From positions 1-50,156 of the forward strand of contig JAYTCQ010000143.1 in the NCBI GenBank assembly GCA_043736395.1: a DNA stretch of 50,156 nucleotides, read 5' to 3'. The stretch's first letter is position 1; each line of letters begins with the position of its first letter. The stretch is from JAFDVL01 sp043736395 (lineage in GTDB: Bacteria; Acidobacteriota; Blastocatellia; RBC074). Shown here piece by piece: positions 1-7,243 of this stretch. The notes below the pieces were generated by a model. That model was not told the origin of the DNA. It worked only from the letters and a program-made list of their open reading frames with translations, and did not search any database. The position numbers and the translations under genes are program-made.

Positions 1-204
1 CGGATTTCGACCCGTTGCCTTCGCATCACGCCACATCCATGCGAGGAAAAGGCTCAAGGCGATCACCAGGTCCGTTAGCACCTGCGCTCCGCCGAAGCTC
101 TTGAAATGAGGAGCGAAAATTCCCCAATAGCCGTGCTGCCAGAGCGCTACTGCTGTGAGTGCTCCGAATAAAATCAGTGTGATAGCGATCAAAGTCCGTT
201 GCAT
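1..204 (-). CDS. small membrane protein, DUF2834-like (3' end outside window)
   Basis: Sixty-eight codons are visible, starting at the ATG at 204-202 behind an AAAGGTG ribosome binding site; the C-terminus lies beyond the window edge. The protein starts MQRTLIAITL, has a hydrophobic first segment (about residues 3-23), an aromatic loop with HGYWGIF, and a second segment beginning near LTDLVIALSL and ending at the WMWRD motif. This two-helix layout resembles DUF2834 membrane proteins, whose function is not known. It lies downstream of an ECF sigma factor gene and a 34-codon membrane ORF on the same strand, so all three are probably co-transcribed. Whether these membrane proteins affect sigma factor activity is unknown; that would be inference from position only. 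Confidence 0.6.
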   Translation of the reverse strand, partial: MQRTLIAITLILFGALTAVALWQHGYWGIFAPHFKSFGGAQVLTDLVIALSLFLAWMWRDAKATGRNP

Positions 205-227
205 AGATTCACCTTTCTCATTTTTTA

Positions 228-332
228 TTAACGTCGAAAATATTGGTAGTAAATCGCAAATGCGATCACAATAAATTCCAAGAGAGCATAAATAATTAAC
301 GCGTATTTCAATTGTTTGTCAGATTTTTCCAT
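228..332 (-). CDS. 34-residue single-helix membrane protein
   Basis: A short gene starts with ATG at 332-330, three bases past the TAA stop of the sigma factor gene, and ends with TAA at 230-228. The predicted protein begins MEKSDKQLKYALIIYALLEF and is followed by a strongly hydrophobic stretch ending in YYQYFRR, i.e. a charged N-terminus, one membrane helix and a basic C-terminus (N-out/C-in by the positive-inside rule). The near-contact with the sigma gene suggests translational coupling, because no strong Shine-Dalgarno site is visible. Composition and position argue for a real gene, but I recognise no family. It could be a regulator of the sigma factor or a partner of the next membrane protein. 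Confidence 0.5.
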   Translation of the reverse strand: MEKSDKQLKYALIIYALLEFIVIAFAIYYQYFRR

Positions 333-335
333 CGT

Positions 336-872
336 TTATTTTTGTAGTTGTTGTCGCAAATTTGTCAGCCCATAAGCTAATCTGGATTTCACTGTCCCAA
401 CGGCCAACCCCAGCACCGCAGCGACTTCGTCTAGTGTCATTTCGTGCAGGTAATGCAGCACGATTACAGCGCGGCTGCCGGGTGAAAGACAGGCAATGAG
501 TTGCGGTAATTGCGTCGCGAATTCGGCAGCAAATGCCGCTGGCTGTGGAGCCGGAACGGTTTGCAATATTTCTTCATCCCGTTCCTGATCACGCCAGCGT
601 TTTTCACGCTTGAGAAATTTGAACGTCTCGCGGGTCGCAATGCGATACGACCACGCCCGAAAAAGTTCTGGTTCACGCAACCATCCAATCTTGCGATAAA
701 TCAGGACGAAAACTTCCTGCAAAATGTCTTCGGATAAATGCGCATCGGTCGTCAGACTCAAGATGTAGCGATAAAGCGGCGACTGGACAATTTTCAGCAA
801 TTCGTCCAGTGCTTCGCGGTCTCCGGCCTGAGCGCGCAGCACCCACCGAATTTCCTGCTTGTCGCTGATCAT
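336..872 (-). CDS. ECF-type RNA polymerase sigma factor
   Basis: This 178-residue protein has the two-domain layout of extracytoplasmic-function sigma factors. Region 2 spans about residues 20-90, with the DILQEVFVLIYRKI core-binding helix and the FRAWSYRIATRETFKFLK -10-recognition segment. Region 4 spans about 125-175, with the helix-turn-helix MTLDEVAAVLGLAVGTVKSR. A Pro/Ala-rich linker near residue 110 joins them. The ATG at 872-870 follows a clear GGAGG. It is divergent from the cysteine synthase gene and leads a small operon with two membrane proteins. No classical zinc-binding anti-sigma gene is next to it inside the window, so how it is controlled is unknown. The family call is firm; target genes cannot be read from this sequence. 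Confidence 0.93.
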   Translation of the reverse strand: MISDKQEIRWVLRAQAGDREALDELLKIVQSPLYRYILSLTTDAHLSEDILQEVFVLIYRKIGWLREPELFRAWSYRIATRETFKFLKREKRWRDQERDEEILQTVPAPQPAAFAAEFATQLPQLIACLSPGSRAVIVLHYLHEMTLDEVAAVLGLAVGTVKSRLAYGLTNLRQQLQK

Positions 873-905
873 TTTCGTCCTCCACTACATGAGAGCAACT
901 AACAA

Positions 906-934
906 TTGAAAATGTTCGGATGAAATTTTATAAG
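906..934 (+). promoter_or_regulatory. sigma70-like promoter of the cysteine synthase gene
   Basis: TTGAAA at 906-911 and TATAAG at 929-934 are separated by 17 bases, close to the housekeeping consensus. They lie about 60 bases upstream of the ATG at 994, in the divergent gap with the sigma factor gene. Confidence 0.5.
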
Positions 935-993
935 ACGAGAAACTTAATTTTTATGTACAATCTTGCTTTTCGCAAACGCCCCTGGAATTCGAT

Positions 994-2034
994 ATGGAAT
1001 CAAACATCAACACAGATTGCAGCCTCGCCCAACGCCTCAACGGATTGCATCACATGATCGGGAATACGCCATTGATTGCGGTGCATTTTAAATTCAAAGG
1101 ACAGCGTCGCACGATTTATGCGAAGGCAGAATATTTGAATTTGACCGGCAGCATCAAGGATCGGATGGCGTTGCACATTTTGAAAACTGCTTATGAAAGC
1201 GGACAAATCAAAGCAGGAGATTTAATTGCCGAAGCGACGAGTGGAAATACAGGGATAGCTTTTGCTGCGATTGGCAGGGCGCTGGGGCATCCGGTGATGA
1301 TTTATATGCCGGATTGGATGAGCTACGAACGCGTGCGGTTAATTCAAAGCTTCGGCGCGGAAATTGTTCCGGTCAGCAAAGAGCAGGGCGGCTTTCGCGG
1401 TAGTATCAAAATGACGGAAGAGTTAGCGCGTGAAAGAGGCAATGTTTTTTTGCCGTGTCAGTTTTCCAATTGCTCCAATACGGAAGCGCACGAAACGACT
1501 ACGGGGCCGGAAATTTGGGAGCAGTTGCAGGTACGCGGATTAACGCCGGACGCCTTTCTGGCGGGAGTTGGCACTGGCGGAACGATTATGGGAACCGGAA
1601 AATATCTGCGAACAAAAAATCCCAATATCAAAGTTTATCCGATGGAACCAGCGGAATCTCCGACATTGACGACCGGATACAAAGTTGGAAGTCATCGCAT
1701 TCAAGGCATCTCCGACGAATTCATCCCTGCCATTATTGAGCTGGACAAGCTTGATAGAATTATCAGCGTCCCTGATGGTGATGCAATTTTGATGGCGCAG
1801 CAATTGGCTTCGCAGCTCGGTTTGGCGGTGGGAATTTCTTCCGGCGCAAATTTTATTGGAGCGTTAATGGTGCAGGAAGAATTAGGAGCTGAAGCTGTAG
1901 TCGCGACAATTTTTTGTGATGATAATAAAAAATATTTGAGTACGGATTTGCTGCGGACGGAGCCGGTGAAATCAGGCTATCTCAGCCCTGGCGTGGAGTT
2001 GACGCATTACGAAGCCTTTTGTCGGGCTTGTTAA
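994..2034 (+). CDS. PLP-dependent cysteine synthase family protein
   Basis: The 346-residue protein belongs to fold-type II PLP enzymes of the O-acetylserine sulfhydrylase / cystathionine beta-synthase group, which replace the beta-substituent of an activated serine with sulfide or a thiol. Visible landmarks are NTPLIAV (24-30), TGSIKDRMA with the PLP lysine at K55, the substrate loop ATSGNTG (81-87), the phosphate-binding loop GVGTGGTIMG (191-200) and a late SSGAN. The length is slightly above the usual ~310 residues because of a tail ending in CRAC, which could bind metal or be redox-active. The ATG at 994 lies behind a weak GGAA. It is monocistronic, with an inverted repeat after the stop. 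It may be CysK-, CysM- or CBS-like; I cannot separate these safely, so no symbol is given. Confidence 0.9.
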   Translation: MESNINTDCSLAQRLNGLHHMIGNTPLIAVHFKFKGQRRTIYAKAEYLNLTGSIKDRMALHILKTAYESGQIKAGDLIAEATSGNTGIAFAAIGRALGHPVMIYMPDWMSYERVRLIQSFGAEIVPVSKEQGGFRGSIKMTEELARERGNVFLPCQFSNCSNTEAHETTTGPEIWEQLQVRGLTPDAFLAGVGTGGTIMGTGKYLRTKNPNIKVYPMEPAESPTLTTGYKVGSHRIQGISDEFIPAIIELDKLDRIISVPDGDAILMAQQLASQLGLAVGISSGANFIGALMVQEELGAEAVVATIFCDDNKKYLSTDLLRTEPVKSGYLSPGVELTHYEAFCRAC

Positions 2035-2040
2035 GAAATT

Positions 2041-2141
2041 TATCCACGAAGAACACGAAGGTCACGAAGCAAAAAAAGAAAACTTATCATCCGGTAATTT
2101 CTTCGGTCTTTCCTTCGTGACCTTCGTGTTCTTCGTGGATA
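2041..2141. repeat. 29-bp perfect inverted repeat (CACGAAG-type)
   Basis: Bases 2041-2069 and 2113-2141 are exact reverse complements, separated by 43 bases. Each arm is built from the submotif CACGAAG. The element lies between the cysteine synthase stop and a convergent small gene, so it may act as a bidirectional terminator. Similar CACGAAG hairpins are common intergenic elements in several phyla. Confidence 0.9.
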
Positions 2142-2167
2142 GTATTGTCAATCCTGTCTATTCGCAT

Positions 2168-2344
2168 TCACGACTCAATCATTTCATTCAATTTATAACC
2201 TGCCCAGATTCCAGCGATTCCGCCAATTAAACTAAAAAAAAGCCCGCTGAAAGAGATCATATCGTCACCCCACAAGGTGGGAATATAACCGCCTAATGTT
2301 GACCCTACTGCAAAACCAAGCCAGATAAATTTTTTTGCATACAT
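2168..2344 (-). CDS. 58-residue small membrane protein, unknown function
   Basis: The start at 2344 (protein beginning MYAKKFIWLGF) is chosen over an ATG seven codons upstream, because GAGG sits eight bases before it. The protein has two hydrophobic segments (about residues 4-22 and 30-50) joined by a short loop with PTLWGDD, and it ends GYKLNEMIES. The second segment is glycine-rich (LIGGIAGIWAGYKL). This small membrane protein shape is widespread in bacteria but I recognise no function. It converges on the cysteine synthase gene across the long inverted repeat, and it is divergent from the queuosine-precursor transporter. Confidence 0.65.
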   Translation of the reverse strand: MYAKKFIWLGFAVGSTLGGYIPTLWGDDMISFSGLFFSLIGGIAGIWAGYKLNEMIES

Positions 2345-2454
2345 AATGAAATCCTCAAGGGCCAAATGATTGTAAGCGGGAATCCAATTTTCAGATGTAC
2401 TTTATTTATTGCTGCATTTGTTGATCAGCTACTTCGTGGCATAAAATCAGGCAT

Positions 2455-2476
2455 CCAACAAACGAAAGTTTGTTGG
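2455..2476 (+). promoter_or_regulatory. 9-bp hairpin with GAAA tetraloop in a transporter leader
   Basis: The arms 2455-2463 and 2468-2476 pair perfectly around the loop GAAA (2464-2467), about 48 bases upstream of the queuosine-precursor transporter start. An A-rich stretch and the ribosome binding site follow. It does not fit the preQ1 class I layout I know, so a regulatory role is only suggested by position. Confidence 0.4.
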
Positions 2477-2524
2477 GAATTTCTTATAAAAAATATTTCC
2501 TAACGGAAACAAAGGAATACTACT

Positions 2525-3256
2525 TTGAAAGCGAATCTATCTTCCCCGGAATTAATCAATTCAAAGCAACGTCAATATAAATACTACGATTTAGTTATGG
2601 CCGCGTTTGTCTGCGTCTTGCTCTGCGCGAATATCATCGGAGCCAGCAAGCGGACACAGGTGTACGGCTTCACTTTTGGCGCCGGCATTTTATTTTTTCC
2701 GATGAGTTATTTGTTCGGAGATATTTTGACCGAAGTCTATGGCTATGCGCGTTCGCGACGTGTGATTTGGGCCGGATTTGGTGCGATGATTTTTGCTTCA
2801 GTGATGAGCTTCGTCATCGTGCAAATGCCACCTGCTGATGGATGGACGGGACAGGCTGTTTATGAGCAGGCGTTCGGGAATACGTGGCGCATTACGATGT
2901 CTTCGCTGGTAGCGTTTTGGGCAGGAGAGTTTGCGAATTCGCTGACGCTGGCAAAATTAAAAATCAGCACGAGTGGACGGTTTTTGTGGATTCGCACCAT
3001 TGGCTCAACAATCATCGGTGAAGCGGTGGATACTATGATTTTTTATCCGCTGGCATTCATGGCGATTGGCTCTATCAGTGGTTGGACATGGGCGCAAACG
3101 TGGGAAGTGATGGTGCATAATTATTGGATGAAAGTGGCCTGGGAAGCGGCGATGACTCCTGTCACATATCGCGTTGTAGCTTTTCTAAAACGCGTCGAGA
3201 ATGAAGATTACTACGATAAAAATACCAACTTTAATCCGTTCACTTTGGAGACGTAA
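2525..3256 (+). CDS. queuosine precursor transporter (YhhQ/VUT family)
   Basis: This 243-residue integral membrane protein belongs to the YhhQ/VUT family, which imports queuosine precursors (preQ0/preQ1 or queuine) for tRNA wobble-base modification. The sequence shows about six hydrophobic segments. It has family-typical stretches YYDLVMAAFVCVLLCANIIG near the N-terminus, then FPMSYLFGDILTEVYGY (about residues 58-74), then the GEFANSLTLAKLKI and GEAVDTMIFYPLAF regions. A TTG start at 2525 is preferred, because AAAGGA lies about nine bases upstream and the first ATG would remove the conserved segment before helix 1. It is monocistronic, preceded by a hairpin leader, and its 3' end converges with the PEP-CTERM gene. 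No queuosine biosynthesis genes are in the window, which fits a salvage role. Confidence 0.9.
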   Translation: MKANLSSPELINSKQRQYKYYDLVMAAFVCVLLCANIIGASKRTQVYGFTFGAGILFFPMSYLFGDILTEVYGYARSRRVIWAGFGAMIFASVMSFVIVQMPPADGWTGQAVYEQAFGNTWRITMSSLVAFWAGEFANSLTLAKLKISTSGRFLWIRTIGSTIIGEAVDTMIFYPLAFMAIGSISGWTWAQTWEVMVHNYWMKVAWEAAMTPVTYRVVAFLKRVENEDYYDKNTNFNPFTLET

Positions 3257-3285
3257 ACTACGTGTTTATTCCTTCACAGAAAGAA

Positions 3286-3313
3286 ACAGCAGCAGTCCGA
3301 AAACTACTGCTGT
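3286..3313 (-). terminator. 11-bp hairpin between convergent genes
   Basis: The arms 3286-3296 and 3303-3313 pair around a 6-base loop. Read on the minus strand the only irregular pair is a G-U wobble, and T-rich sequence follows. It lies 14 bases past the PEP-CTERM gene stop, so it most likely terminates that transcript. Confidence 0.6.
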
Positions 3314-3327
3314 CAGAGGATAGGAAT

Positions 3328-3957
3328 TTATTGTTTACGTTTTCTTGCTCGTAGCCCAAGTGCCGCCAATCCGCTGCCTAGCAGGAGCATCGTGGCTGGT
3401 TCGGGAACGGGAGCAGCTGGAACACCACGCAGCCAATTACCATTCGCGTCCTGATAGATGTAAGAAACAAAAATACCAGCAGCAGAAAACCCATTCTGAA
3501 AATATGCTGATGAGAATGTTAATGAGACGGTTCCAGTTACACCAGATGCAACTGAGGCATTCCCAGCAGCATTCAGAAATGACTGAGTGTTACCAAATGA
3601 CGATATTAAATCAAACCGCTCTTTGCTGGCGAATGTAAAATCAATACCTGAGAGGTCATTGGGACCAAACCAAACAAGAGAGGGATCGCTGAACGTGATG
3701 CTCTTTTGTGTGACTGGCGTACAGATTCCACAATTAAAAGAAACATCAAGAATCCTGACCTTAAGTAACGGATCGGACTGATTCGTAAAAGTAAAACCGA
3801 TAGTTTTTCCATCGGCACTTGCAGTTGTTGTGACAAGTGTTTTCACAGCTGGATTAGTAGCATTGACGAGTGTGACAGAATCAGCCAAAGCCAGCGAACT
3901 AAAAACTATGAGACCGAGCATGGCTACAATAAGATACGATATTTTCGGGGTTTTCAT
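3328..3957 (-). CDS. PEP-CTERM sorting domain protein
   Basis: The 209-residue protein has an N-terminal signal peptide (MKTPKISYLIVAMLGLIVFS..., probable cleavage after LALA). A beta-rich middle follows, holding one CGIC motif and several Asn/Gln-rich strands. The classic C-terminal PEP-CTERM signal is present: VPEPATMLLLGSGLAALGL followed by the basic RARKRKQ. Such proteins are exported, recognised by an exosortase through the PEP motif and released at the cell surface, often alongside exopolysaccharide production. The start at 3957 is chosen because AGGAG precedes it; the reading frame extends further upstream without a binding site. No exosortase gene is visible in the window. The specific function is unknown. 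Confidence 0.88.
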   Translation of the reverse strand: MKTPKISYLIVAMLGLIVFSSLALADSVTLVNATNPAVKTLVTTTASADGKTIGFTFTNQSDPLLKVRILDVSFNCGICTPVTQKSITFSDPSLVWFGPNDLSGIDFTFASKERFDLISSFGNTQSFLNAAGNASVASGVTGTVSLTFSSAYFQNGFSAAGIFVSYIYQDANGNWLRGVPAAPVPEPATMLLLGSGLAALGLRARKRKQ

Positions 3958-4108
3958 ACACCTATCTCCTATTCGAAAAGTAGTTATTGGATACACATCA
4001 CCTTCGATTCTGACCGAGAGGATGATTCAGATTTGAATAATGATTTGAATTTAGGTTTTGCCGGATGAGTACTTTATATGCCGAACAGGAAGAAAAGTCT
4101 ATAAAAAA

Positions 4109-5020
4109 TTATTTCCCTAGGCCATCAATCAACAACAATGACAGGCGTGACATCAACAATTGCGCGGGATTATCGACGCTCCAATCAATCGCAGGAATAT
4201 CATCGCAGGTGATCGCCATCGCAATGCGTCCGCGTTTGGTATACAAAATCCCGATGTCGCTTCTCAATGCGTCTAATGCTCCGGGCTTCGTAGCCGTTTC
4301 CATTTCTTTCACATTCCTTGCGATGCCGTCGTGGTATTGCTGGCGTTTGAGGATGCTGATCATTTCTTTGGCTGCTTCGGGCGTCACAATTTCTCCGCGT
4401 TCAATTTTTTCAAGTAACATCACCATCTCGCGTGGTGTGCTGACGCCAATCCCGTAGCGGCTGGGGCTGCCATCTGGTTTTTTATTCCAGTCGGAAGTGA
4501 ATAATTTGCTCTCTCCGCCACCATTAATTTTGCGCAGGCTGTGCGTTTCTTTTAAGCCGAACAATTCAAGTTTTGCATTGATGGCATCAGCGGTGACGTG
4601 ATCGAGTACCAAGTTCGTAGCCGTGTTGTCGCTCAGCATAATCATCAAATGCACAGCATCGCGCAGCGTCAAATGAAGGCCGTCTCTAAATTCCGGCAGG
4701 ATGCCAGCGCCTCCAACTTTCTTTTCTTTCGTGAGAATTATTTCATCGTTCCATTTGAATTGTCCTTCGGTCACAAACGCAAAAACTGCGGCCATAATGG
4801 GAACTTTGATCGTGCTGGCGGTGCGAACGCGTTCGTCTTCGCCGATGCCGTAGCTGGCTCCGGTGTCAAGATTTTTGGCGAAGAGTGTAACTTTGCCTTT
4901 GAAATCTTTGATCTCTTTGCGAACCTTTTTGTCGAGTGTTTTATTTGGAGTCTGCGCATAGGTAAAAGCTAAGCAGAGTAATAAAGATAGGGCGATGAAT
5001 ATGGGGCGTTGGATTTTCAT
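4109..5020 (-). CDS. class A beta-lactamase-like serine hydrolase
   Basis: This 303-residue exported protein has the penicillin-binding/beta-lactamase fold. It has a signal peptide ending near TYAQ (residue 23), the SxxK motif STIK with catalytic serine S69 and K72, the SDN motif at 130-132, and a KPG triad (245-247) where class A enzymes have K(T/S)G. The omega-loop ExxLN signature with the deacylating glutamate is not evident. It may therefore be a D,D-peptidase or esterase-like relative rather than an efficient beta-lactamase. It is the last gene of the MNIO operon, starting only 6 bases after the 69-residue gene. Whether it works with the iron enzyme or is just co-transcribed cannot be told from sequence. 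Confidence 0.85.
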   Translation of the reverse strand: MKIQRPIFIALSLLLCLAFTYAQTPNKTLDKKVRKEIKDFKGKVTLFAKNLDTGASYGIGEDERVRTASTIKVPIMAAVFAFVTEGQFKWNDEIILTKEKKVGGAGILPEFRDGLHLTLRDAVHLMIMLSDNTATNLVLDHVTADAINAKLELFGLKETHSLRKINGGGESKLFTSDWNKKPDGSPSRYGIGVSTPREMVMLLEKIERGEIVTPEAAKEMISILKRQQYHDGIARNVKEMETATKPGALDALRSDIGILYTKRGRIAMAITCDDIPAIDWSVDNPAQLLMSRLSLLLIDGLGK

Positions 5021-5026
5021 AAGCTG

Positions 5027-5236
5027 CTATTTTTTGGAGTGCTGACCGCGTTTTCGTTCCAGACTTCGGACGGCTAATTCTAATCCAACACGATCAATTT
5101 TTTCCAGCGCGATGATTTCCGGTTCGCTTAATCCGAATTGCAAAGCAACTTCGTGCGGAGCTGATAAAAATTCTAGGCGCGCTTTTTCGTCTACATAAAT
5201 CTTTGCGAGAAACGCTTCAAATCTTGGTGAACTCAT
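5027..5236 (-). CDS. 69-residue protein in MNIO operon, possible partner
   Basis: A soluble, mostly helical protein beginning MSSPRFEAFLAKIYVDEKAR, with a conserved-looking core (FLSAPHEVALQFGL, then EIIALEKIDRVGLELAVRSL) and a basic end. It has no cysteine, no signal peptide and no membrane segment. It lies between the MNIO gene and the hydrolase gene. MNIO enzymes of known function usually need a small partner or an RRE-like domain to bind their substrate, so a partner role is a reasonable inference from location. It could equally be a leader-like (Nif11-like) protein, which its short helical N-terminal pattern loosely recalls. I do not recognise a defined family. Confidence 0.7.
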   Translation of the reverse strand: MSSPRFEAFLAKIYVDEKARLEFLSAPHEVALQFGLSEPEIIALEKIDRVGLELAVRSLERKRGQHSKK

Positions 5237-5245
5237 AAATTAAAT

Positions 5246-5272
5246 GTAGCGCGAACTAACAGTTCACGCTAC
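5246..5272. repeat. 12-bp hairpin overlapping the MNIO stop
   Basis: The arms 5246-5257 and 5261-5272 pair with one mismatch around a 3-base loop. The TAG stop of the MNIO gene (5258-5256) lies inside the hairpin, so the last residues of the enzyme (RSVNC) are encoded by the repeat. It may be a mobile intergenic hairpin that replaced the original gene end. Confidence 0.75.
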
Positions 5273-6092
5273 GGTTTTTTGCCAATGCCGCACGCGCACG
5301 ATCAAGCTGATCAAGTAAAATTTCAATCGCCGGAAATTTCCCGTCGCGCTCTAAAATCACTGTCAAGGGCTGCGAAGTACGCGCTCCGATTTCCGTTAAT
5401 AAATCGTACACCGGATCAGGTACATCGTGCAGATGATCGTCGAGCAGTCGCTTTTCATCAAAAGCTTCGACCCAGCGTCCACCCGCCAGATGAATAGCTT
5501 TGACGTGCTCCATCGGAAGCGTATCCAAAAATTTCAACGCATCAAATTTAAAATTTATCGCATTTGCATAAAGATTGTGCAGGTCGAGTAAAAGCCCAGC
5601 GTCAGAATTTTTGATGATTTCGCTGATCCACGATGCTTCATCGTGCGTGCTGGCGGGAGGTTCAATCAACGTCGCAATATTTTCTACGAGTGGTAATGAT
5701 CCCACAATTTTTTCCGCTGTTTTCAAATTGGCAATCGTTCCTTCAATCGTTTCACGCGTACGCGGTGGAGCCGTTAAATGTCCGATTTCGATGCCGCCTC
5801 CACGCACAAAAGCTAAATGTTCTGACCACGAATCCGGCTTGATTTCTTCACAGAGTCGCGCTGTATTTTCCAATAATTTTTTCTGCACCGGAACGGCAGA
5901 TGCGAGTCCGAGCGAAACTCCGTGAAGCGTAACGGGAACCTGATTTGACAGGGTCTTCAGCGCACGTCGCTCATTTTTTGAAGCGTCAAAATAATCGTCG
6001 CTGATGACTTCGAGAACGTCAATCCGATCAAGATTCGTGAGAATTTCAGCGGCGATTTCTTTGCGCCAGCCCAGCCCAAAACGATCATTCAT
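5256..6092 (-). CDS. MNIO (DUF692) multinuclear iron oxidative enzyme
   Basis: This 278-residue TIM-barrel protein belongs to DUF692, the multinuclear non-heme iron oxidative enzymes (MbnB, TglH, BufB and relatives) that modify cysteine-containing peptides. Likely metal ligands are visible: H57 (TLHGVSLGLAS), H92 (SEHLAF), E137 (VENIATL), D170/H172/N173 (LLLDLHNLYANA), H201 (AIHLAGG), the D219-H220-x-H222 cluster and E248 (ILERDG). The ATG at 6092-6090 overlaps the stop of the upstream membrane protein gene as TAATG, with GGAGG in the last codons of that gene, so the two are translationally coupled. A longer frame upstream is only the shadow of the neighbour's Gly/Cys tail. The coupling suggests that tail is the substrate. 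Family call firm, substrate inferred. Confidence 0.92.
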   Translation of the reverse strand: MNDRFGLGWRKEIAAEILTNLDRIDVLEVISDDYFDASKNERRALKTLSNQVPVTLHGVSLGLASAVPVQKKLLENTARLCEEIKPDSWSEHLAFVRGGGIEIGHLTAPPRTRETIEGTIANLKTAEKIVGSLPLVENIATLIEPPASTHDEASWISEIIKNSDAGLLLDLHNLYANAINFKFDALKFLDTLPMEHVKAIHLAGGRWVEAFDEKRLLDDHLHDVPDPVYDLLTEIGARTSQPLTVILERDGKFPAIEILLDQLDRARAALAKNRSVNC

Positions 6093-7015
6093 TAAGAACC
6101 TCCGCATCCGCCACCACAACCACCACCACCGCCGCCGCAACTGCCCCCACCACCACAACTACTTCCACTACTGCAATTGCTACCGCCTCCATCACTGCCG
6201 CTGCTGCACGAACTTCCACAGCTTACAGTGCTCGAACCATAACTGCTGAAATTTGAACTGTACGCGCGTGGAAAAATCTTTCTGGTATAGGCGTAATCGT
6301 CGGATGGCAACGCGCCTAAGCCGAACACTGCTGCCAACATTATTGCTTCGGCGGCAGGTCGGTTGTGACGGGCTCGGGATGCTCTATGTAGCACCCGCAA
6401 ATCTTCAAGAATATTTTTTCCAAGCGTGGTCAAGCGAGGAAATGAAATTGCGTACGCGATGCCGATAGCGGCTGCATTCAAGATAAAGAGGAAGATAATA
6501 TTCGAATGACCAGTTGAGAGTGCGTAGATGATTTTTCCGAATCCGAAGAAGAATAAAATTCCAGCGGCGATGGCAAAATTTTTGCCGCGTCTGGTTTTAA
6601 TCTCACTGCTTGGTAGCAGTCCGAGTTTTTCAAGATAAGGTTGATAAGTGGTTTCGCAGAGTGTCACCAGTGTTCGATTATTGAAGATCGAAGCTGCTCT
6701 GTCAGGGCGAGCAAAGCTTTGGATAATTTGATTTTCGAGCGGTGATTTGGCTTCTTGATAAATGTCAGGATGAGCGATGCTTACTATCGAACCGTTCACG
6801 GTGAGGAACTGATGATCTATCAAATAAATCAGCGCGACCCTGAGTGTCTCATTCGCTCCACCGCGCAAATAGGCAATTAAATAAGGGGCTTTGAGATTTA
6901 TTCGAGGTGCCTCACCTGATTCCGAATTAAGTCGGAATTGATACAGAATTAATAAAACAATCAAGCTGAGAACGACATAGAAGGCTAAGTAGGCAAGACC
7001 GCTAACTGTAAACAT
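6092..7015 (-). CDS. TIGR04222-type membrane protein with Gly/Ser/Cys tail
   Basis: The 307-residue protein has an N-terminal membrane helix (LAYLAFYVVLSLIVLLILY) and a soluble domain with APYLIAYLRGGANETLRVAL, the signature stretch of the TIGR04222 domain. Two further membrane helices follow (about residues 150-190), then a helical segment. Its last ~50 residues are almost only Gly, Ser and Cys, with seven cysteines in motifs such as SCGGGG and GGGCGGGCGGS. The start at 7015 has AAGGAG nine bases upstream. The MNIO gene overlaps its stop codon. Because MNIO enzymes modify cysteines, this tail is the obvious candidate substrate, possibly giving a membrane-anchored, metal-binding or otherwise modified peptide. 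The role of the TIGR04222 domain is unknown to me. Confidence 0.85.
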   Translation of the reverse strand: MFTVSGLAYLAFYVVLSLIVLLILYQFRLNSESGEAPRINLKAPYLIAYLRGGANETLRVALIYLIDHQFLTVNGSIVSIAHPDIYQEAKSPLENQIIQSFARPDRAASIFNNRTLVTLCETTYQPYLEKLGLLPSSEIKTRRGKNFAIAAGILFFFGFGKIIYALSTGHSNIIFLFILNAAAIGIAYAISFPRLTTLGKNILEDLRVLHRASRARHNRPAAEAIMLAAVFGLGALPSDDYAYTRKIFPRAYSSNFSSYGSSTVSCGSSCSSGSDGGGSNCSSGSSCGGGGSCGGGGGGCGGGCGGS

Positions 7016-7198
7016 AGGCAATTTCTCCTTTGTAAATTCGTCATTGTCAATGTGGCGCGGCTGCAACGGGTATCTGTATGAATGTATACGCGGAAGTCGG
7101 CGTAGAAGTTCTGACAAAAACAGTGTAATGAGAATTCGTTGAGAGGTAAGAAAAATAGTCAATCAAAGTAGGCTTGCAGTGCTTCTCTGGTTTGTGGT

Positions 7199-7214
7199 AA
7201 GTAAGTACTTACTT
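7199..7214. promoter_or_regulatory. 16-bp perfect palindrome, likely TetR-type operator
   Basis: AAGTAAGTACTTACTT is its own reverse complement. It lies in the gap between the divergent MNIO operon and the efflux operon, 29 bases before the HlyD start. It overlaps a weak possible -10 (TAAGTA at 7198) that is 18 bases after TTGCAG at 7174. Size and symmetry fit a TetR-family site; no regulator gene is adjacent. Confidence 0.55.
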
Positions 7215-7243
7215 TGGAATGAAGTTTATTTTTGAGTTCTCTT

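Noticed and set aside
2455..2520. preQ1 class I riboswitch before the queuosine transporter
   Set aside because: The conserved loop and the pairing of the A-rich tail that define the class are not found; only a simple hairpin is seen.
6092..6158. Trp/Arg-rich N-terminal extension of the MNIO protein
   Set aside because: It is the shadow of the Gly/Cys tail codons of the upstream gene. The coupled ATG at 6092 with GGAGG is the better start.
6092..6250. Low-complexity Gly/Cys codons as a CRISPR-like or tandem repeat array
   Set aside because: The repetition is codon-level within an open frame of a membrane protein, without regular repeat-spacer units.
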